In this document: positions 59,958 to 64,000 of the stretch, piece after piece
How the letters are laid out: every line of letters starts with the position of its first letter
Numbering within the stretch: position 1 is the stretch's first letter
Source: CAMYLY01 sp036397755
GTDB taxonomy: Bacteria > Gemmatimonadota > Gemmatimonadetes > Gemmatimonadales > GWC2-71-9
NCBI GenBank assembly: GCA_036397755.1
Contig: DASWII010000046.1
Span: 1-64,000, forward strand
Length of the DNA: 64,000 nucleotides
Direction: 5' to 3'
Translations under genes and position numbers: made by a program
Notes under the pieces: generated by a model
Seen by the model: the letters and a program-made list of their open reading frames with translations, nothing else
The model's database searches: none
What the model was told of the DNA's origin: nothing

Positions 59958-62900
59958 TCAGGGCCGCTTTCTGGAAAGATCGCGGAAATAGGCCTCCACG
60001 AGGCGGCGGTAGCGCGACGGCACCTCTTCCGAACCCGTCGCCGCCAGCTCCCCGTCCTGCCGGAGCAGATCGCGTCGCAAGCGGAACTCGAGCTCCTTGA
60101 GACCGGGGATCACGGCGTCGCGCAACTGCGCGAGACCCTGCGGCGATCCCAACCCCGTGCGTTCGACCGACCGCAGCTTGGCGAGCAGGTCTTCGAGCCC
60201 ACCGACGTCCACCCCTCCCTGCTGCAATTCGCGCCGCAGATCCTGCAGGGCTTCGCGCCGCGCGGTGATCTCGCGACTGAACCGCCGCGCCTGATCCGGG
60301 GTCGCGTCGCCCCCACCATCCGCACCCTGCCCCTGTTGGCCTTGCTGCCCCTGTTGGCCTTGCTGCCCCTCCTGCCCCTCCTGCCCCTGCTGGCCTTGTG
60401 GCCCTTGTTCGAGTCGGTCCCGCATCGACTCGAGTCCACCGACGACGTCGCGTAGGCGCTCGAGGGCTTGTGCGACGCGTTGCCCGGGGGCCTCGCCGAT
60501 CGCTCCGAGCGCACGCTCCAGCTGTTCCTGCACGCGTTCCACGTCGTCCGTGATCGACCGCTCGAAATTGTTCGCGTACTCGTCCGACCCCGACTGCACG
60601 ACTCCCTGCGAATACAGGATCTTGTCGGCCATGCGTCCGGCCCGCATGCCCCGCGCAGTCTCGCGCAATTCGCGGGATGCTTCGGGTTGTTCCCCCGCGC
60701 CTTCACGTCCCAATCGCTCCGCATCCTCCTCAAGTTGTCGTACGTCGTCCGCCATCTGTCGCTTCCGCTCGAGCAGTCGGTCCAGCGCCTCGCGATCGCG
60801 GCCACTCGCTCCCAACCGGCGCACGGTCGCGGCCACGTCCCGCTGCGATTCTGAGAGACGTTCGGCCCGCCGGACCGCGTCTTCCACTTCACGCCGGAAT
60901 TGTTCCGTTTCGCTCTGCTGCAATCTGCGTTGCGCCTCGCGCAGGCCGTCCAGCGCCGTCCGCCCTTGCGCTTCTCCGCTCGACCGCGCCTGCGCGGCGG
61001 CGCGACGCATCGCGTCAGCGGCCTCCCGCAGGCGGCGCGCCGTCTCCTCGAGCTCAGGACGAGACTGTTCGCGCGCCAACCGCTGCAGCTGCCGGGACAG
61101 TTCCTCGGTTTCGTCCGCGAGCTGTCGCTGGCCCCGGCCGGTCGCCCCACCACCCTGACTCGACGCCTGCGCGCGCATGCGCTCGTTCTCCTGCTGCTGC
61201 CGTCGCGCCAGATCACGCAGTCGCTCCATGGCCTCATCCAGCTCCGCGGTCCCCTCCTGCTGCCGGCCGCGATCGACGCTCTCATACTGATTGCGCAGTC
61301 GCTCCATTTCGAGATCGAAGAGGTCCGCGAGATCCTCGGCCTCGGCGCTCTGTTCGCCCCCGCCCCCCCCACCACCACCGCCGCGCTGCCGCGTCACCTC
61401 GCGGTCCCGATACGCCGCCTCGGCCCGCTGCAGATACCGGAGCGCGCGTTCCTCTGACGGGAGGGCCTCCGTTGGCTCCGCCGTCCCCAGGTGCCGCTCC
61501 GCCACCTGCATGGCATCCAGGGCCTCGGGAAGCGCCGCCATCACACTGGCAAGCGAGGAATCGATCTGCACGACGCCGCGCGACCGCATACGCTCCAGCA
61601 ACGTCCCCACTTCCTCACGCAACCGGCCCTGCGCCAGAGTCAGCGTGGCCAGATGCTCCCCGATCTCCCGCTCCGCATAGAAAGCCGAATCACGCAAGAG
61701 ATTGAACGTCCCCGCTACGATCTGGCGCTGTCGCGCGGAGAGTTCCCCAACGTCGCCGCCTCCCTGCCCGTCCCCGCCAGGCGGCGCCTGGGCCGCGGCC
61801 TGCCGAAACCGTCGATCGAACGGGCGGATCTCGAGGAAGTAGATGTCCGTCGACGCCTGCTGCCCTCCTCCCACGCTGCGCGCGTCCCGGGCACGGGCAT
61901 GGTATGCCACCACGTCACCGGGTTCGAGATTCCACTCCTCGAGGAAGAAGGTGTACCCGCCGGAGAAGTCTCGGCGACGCCCCTGGGACACCAGCGCGAC
62001 GGTGTCCTCGCGTGCGCCGTTCACGCGAAAGACCAACTCGACACGCTCCAAACCAAAGTCGTCCTCTGCCTCGATTTCCGTGAACACCTCGTCGATCGAC
62101 GTGACCTGCAGGTCCCGGCCGGGCGCGCGGAATCGCACGAGCGGCGGCAGATCCTCGAGCACGTCGATGAGGTACTCCGGAGAGCCGCTCACCACTGTTC
62201 CATCGAGCGCCTGCAGTTCCACGCGATAGTGGCCGGGCACGCGTATCGCCAAGGAGCCCGTCACTTCGGTTCCCGAGCGCGGTTCGAGCGCGACCGTGTC
62301 GCGCCCGGTCACGATCAGCGTGCCGCCGACCACGGGCACAGTGGTGGTGATGGCCAGGTCCACCCTCGTGCCCGCCACGACGGCAATGTCACCCGCGTCT
62401 TCCACGACCCGCACGTCAAGGCCCGTATACGCCGGGAAGTGGTACTCGTGCACCATCGCGGCGACATACGGGAGATCCTTCACCGTGATGGCGAACACGG
62501 GCGATCGCACACCCGACGTCTCGACGTAGTAGGTCGCATCCCGCTCGACCGCGAACACGACGAACTCGAACGCGCCGGACGTGTCGCTGGCCGCCATCGG
62601 CCATCGCTCCCACGCACCGCCCGCTTCACGCTGCACCAAGAGCACGGCATCGCCCGTGAAGTTGACGGTCTGGGCCGCGATCTCGACATCGGAACCGCGC
62701 GGAATCACCACGTCGCCGGGAGTGACCTGGAGCGCGTACGGAGTCGCCGCCCCATCCACCAGCCACGGCGTGAGCAGGAACGGAGCGCCATTTCGCACGA
62801 AGCCGGGTGACAGCGCCACGAGTAGCATTCCCGCGACCGCCGCGCCGGCCAGCCATCCGGACGAACGCCGGATGGCCGGTGCTTCGATTCGGCGCCCGTT

Positions 62901-63347
62901 TTCGATGGCCGCGCACCGCGCCACCGCCCGCTCGACCACCCGGCGCACCATGGCCGCGGACCGCCCATCATCGATGTCGCCGGCCTCCCCGAACTCCACC
63001 GCACTCGAGACGTGCCCCTGGAGGGACGGCTCGTGCTCCTCGATGTAGAGTGCCACCTGTGCGTCGGTGACGCGCCGGCGGAAGGGGAGTACGAGATAGC
63101 GGAGCACGGCCAGTGCCACTCCACCGTACAGCACCCAGCGGATCACCGCGATCCCCGTCGCGGAGAACCGGACGTGATCCACCATGAACGCCGACACCAG
63201 GAACGCGACGAGTCCAACGCCGGCCACGATCGCGAGCCCCCGCAGCGCTACTCGCAATCGCCAGCGCGCGCGCACGCCGCGAATCACGTGCATGAGAGCG
63301 CCGCGATCAGAGCGGGGAACTACGATGCGGCCGAACAGTCCCGGCAT
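59958..63347 (-). CDS. DUF4175-like membrane protein with long coiled coil
   Basis: The 1129-residue protein has two or three membrane helices in the first 180 residues (ALRGLAIVAGVGLVAFLVSAF, IAVIRWVLYGGVALAVLRYL, WLAGAAVAGMLLVALSPGF). A beta-rich periplasmic part follows, and then from about residue 570 a very long charged helical region (ERLRNQYESVDRGRQQEGTA, RLREAADAMRRAAAQARSSG). A QGQ/EGQ low-complexity stretch near residue 1000 corresponds to the repeat at 60327-60410. DUF4175-type proteins occur beside BatA/MoxR-type genes, and the next gene upstream looks like a BatA C-terminus, 14 bp away. GGAGG precedes ATG 63347. The function is unknown. Confidence 0.8.
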   Translation of the reverse strand: MPGLFGRIVVPRSDRGALMHVIRGVRARWRLRVALRGLAIVAGVGLVAFLVSAFMVDHVRFSATGIAVIRWVLYGGVALAVLRYLVLPFRRRVTDAQVALYIEEHEPSLQGHVSSAVEFGEAGDIDDGRSAAMVRRVVERAVARCAAIENGRRIEAPAIRRSSGWLAGAAVAGMLLVALSPGFVRNGAPFLLTPWLVDGAATPYALQVTPGDVVIPRGSDVEIAAQTVNFTGDAVLLVQREAGGAWERWPMAASDTSGAFEFVVFAVERDATYYVETSGVRSPVFAITVKDLPYVAAMVHEYHFPAYTGLDVRVVEDAGDIAVVAGTRVDLAITTTVPVVGGTLIVTGRDTVALEPRSGTEVTGSLAIRVPGHYRVELQALDGTVVSGSPEYLIDVLEDLPPLVRFRAPGRDLQVTSIDEVFTEIEAEDDFGLERVELVFRVNGAREDTVALVSQGRRRDFSGGYTFFLEEWNLEPGDVVAYHARARDARSVGGGQQASTDIYFLEIRPFDRRFRQAAAQAPPGGDGQGGGDVGELSARQRQIVAGTFNLLRDSAFYAEREIGEHLATLTLAQGRLREEVGTLLERMRSRGVVQIDSSLASVMAALPEALDAMQVAERHLGTAEPTEALPSEERALRYLQRAEAAYRDREVTRQRGGGGGGGGGEQSAEAEDLADLFDLEMERLRNQYESVDRGRQQEGTAELDEAMERLRDLARRQQQENERMRAQASSQGGGATGRGQRQLADETEELSRQLQRLAREQSRPELEETARRLREAADAMRRAAAQARSSGEAQGRTALDGLREAQRRLQQSETEQFRREVEDAVRRAERLSESQRDVAATVRRLGASGRDREALDRLLERKRQMADDVRQLEEDAERLGREGAGEQPEASRELRETARGMRAGRMADKILYSQGVVQSGSDEYANNFERSITDDVERVQEQLERALGAIGEAPGQRVAQALERLRDVVGGLESMRDRLEQGPQGQQGQEGQEGQQGQQGQQGQQGQGADGGGDATPDQARRFSREITARREALQDLRRELQQGGVDVGGLEDLLAKLRSVERTGLGSPQGLAQLRDAVIPGLKELEFRLRRDLLRQDGELAATGSEEVPSRYRRLVEAYFRDLSRKRP
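60327..60410. repeat. In-frame 9/18-bp repeats in the DUF4175-like gene
   Basis: Repeats of about CCTGTTGGCCTTGCTGCC (18 bp, two copies) and CCTCCTGCC (9 bp, two copies) encode a Gln/Gly/Glu stretch with GQQ and GQE units on the minus strand. The length is a multiple of three, so changes would not shift the frame. The stretch may vary in copy number between strains. Confidence 0.75.
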
Positions 63348-63361
63348 CCTGGATACCTCCG

Positions 63362-64000
63362 TCAGCGAGCCACGCGGCCAGCCCGTCGGGCCAAGCCACC
63401 TTCGACTATGGAGAGAACGAGCACCGTCAGCAAGAGATACCACCACAGACCCTGCCGCCGTTCCTTCTCCGCCGGCGTCAGCGCCGCCGCGAGTTCCCCC
63501 CGGCGCTCCGCACCCGGGTCGATCGGGGCCATCCCGGATGCGATCTCCTCAGGATCCCCACGCCGCAGATCCGACTCCCGTGGATCGGCGTTCACCGCGA
63601 TCGCCCGTGCGTCAACGCGTCCGCCGAGGGATCGCAGCGTGTACACCCCGGGCTCATCGAGGATCAACGCGTCGGGGCCCCCGTCGCTCAAACGAGTTCT
63701 CCGGCCGTCGGGCCGTTCGAGCACCGGCTCTCCTTCGATCGCCGCTAGGTCCGCACCACCCAGCACACTCCCGGCGACGCGCCACGCCGGCTCCGGCTGA
63801 TACCGCGCCAGGTAGCGGATGGTCTCATGCACGAACGGGAGAAACACCGGCTTGATCGGGAGGTCGTTCCACTCGTTTGCCAGTCCCGCTGTCCACGCCA
63901 CCACGCGTCCCGCACCAACCGGTCTCTCCGACAACGCCACCGACCCGTCGTCGAATCGCGCGAGCACGACCGCATCCTCCGGTACGTCGTGGACCCGGTA
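63362..64000 (-). CDS. BatA-like membrane protein, C-terminal part, truncated by window edge
   Basis: The frame is open to the window end (reading YRVHDVPEDAVVLARFDDG inward), so the start is outside. Visible features are GAGRVVAWTAGLANEWNDLP then PVFLPFVHETIRYLARY, typical of the C-terminal region of BatA/VWA-type proteins, followed by a membrane helix near the end (WWYLLLTVLVLSIVEGGLA). The stop at 63362 is 14 bp from the start of the DUF4175-like gene, so the two are probably one operon. The N-terminal VWA domain is not in view. Confidence 0.7.
   Translation of the reverse strand, partial: YRVHDVPEDAVVLARFDDGSVALSERPVGAGRVVAWTAGLANEWNDLPIKPVFLPFVHETIRYLARYQPEPAWRVAGSVLGGADLAAIEGEPVLERPDGRRTRLSDGGPDALILDEPGVYTLRSLGGRVDARAIAVNADPRESDLRRGDPEEIASGMAPIDPGAERRGELAAALTPAEKERRQGLWWYLLLTVLVLSIVEGGLARRAGRVAR

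Overview
The window is GC-rich and densely coded, with most genes on the minus strand. It looks like the chromosome of a Gemmatimonadota-type bacterium. I base this on the mix of families: several PASTA-less Ser/Thr kinases with different C-terminal sensor parts, many secreted BNR/sortilin-like propellers, secreted M16/M24/M61 peptidases, periplasmic amidohydrolases, and many short signal peptides ending in AQ. The assignment is an inference; no rRNA or marker gene is present. I see no tRNA, rRNA, CRISPR array or replication origin.

Layout. 1-840: right-hand part of an IS5-family element cut by the window edge, followed by palindromes (853-928), a perfect 25-unit heptamer array (1064-1238) and a CRP-like palindrome (1245-1260) ahead of a lipoprotein. 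2.2-5 kb: small housekeeping or unknown genes (DUF6526-like, TfoX-N, PHP, DinB). 5-28 kb: a region rich in exported proteins, with three about 1040-residue BNR propellers (4985-8110, 13186-16314, 22181-25312), a lipoprotein amidohydrolase, an M16 pair and a Tat-type M24 peptidase. Between them lie an aconitase-X/FAD oxidoreductase operon (10310-13169), two kinases, a decayed DUF2628-like gene and a membrane HExxH protein. 29.7-38.9 kb: two large membrane Ser/Thr kinases (one TolB-propeller, one TPR type), a zinc-ribbon coiled-coil protein and a multidomain lipoprotein.

38.9-45.6 kb: a divergent locus. On the minus strand a GcvT-like aminomethyltransferase overlaps two tandem CrtI/PYROXD2-like FAD oxidoreductases (ATGA overlaps). 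On the plus strand a DmdA-like GcvT homolog is coupled to pdxH and followed by a small membrane protein. I think this is the best candidate for an undescribed pathway: folate-linked C1 transfer, flavin oxidation and B6 supply packed together. 45.7-50 kb: two coupled amidohydrolase genes, in which only one of three amidohydrolase-like domains keeps its metal ligands. 50-53.5 kb: a LeuB-type dehydrogenase, a methyltransferase with no usable start codon for its full N-terminus, a CxxCH anchor protein and a Vgb-like propeller. 53.7-64 kb: a pilin-like pair, RlmI-type methyltransferase, HD-GYP response regulator, M61 peptidase, PAS-GGDEF protein with a GGDAF signature, and a DUF4175-like coiled-coil protein with the end of a BatA-like gene running off the window.

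How the genes may work together (inference): secreted propellers and peptidases fit extracellular peptide or polymer degradation; the kinases and c-di-GMP proteins provide signalling; the 38.9-45.6 kb and 10.3-13.2 kb operons look catabolic for methylated or hydroxylated amino-acid-like compounds. Convergent gene pairs are often separated by long perfect hairpins with tetraloops but no T-tract.
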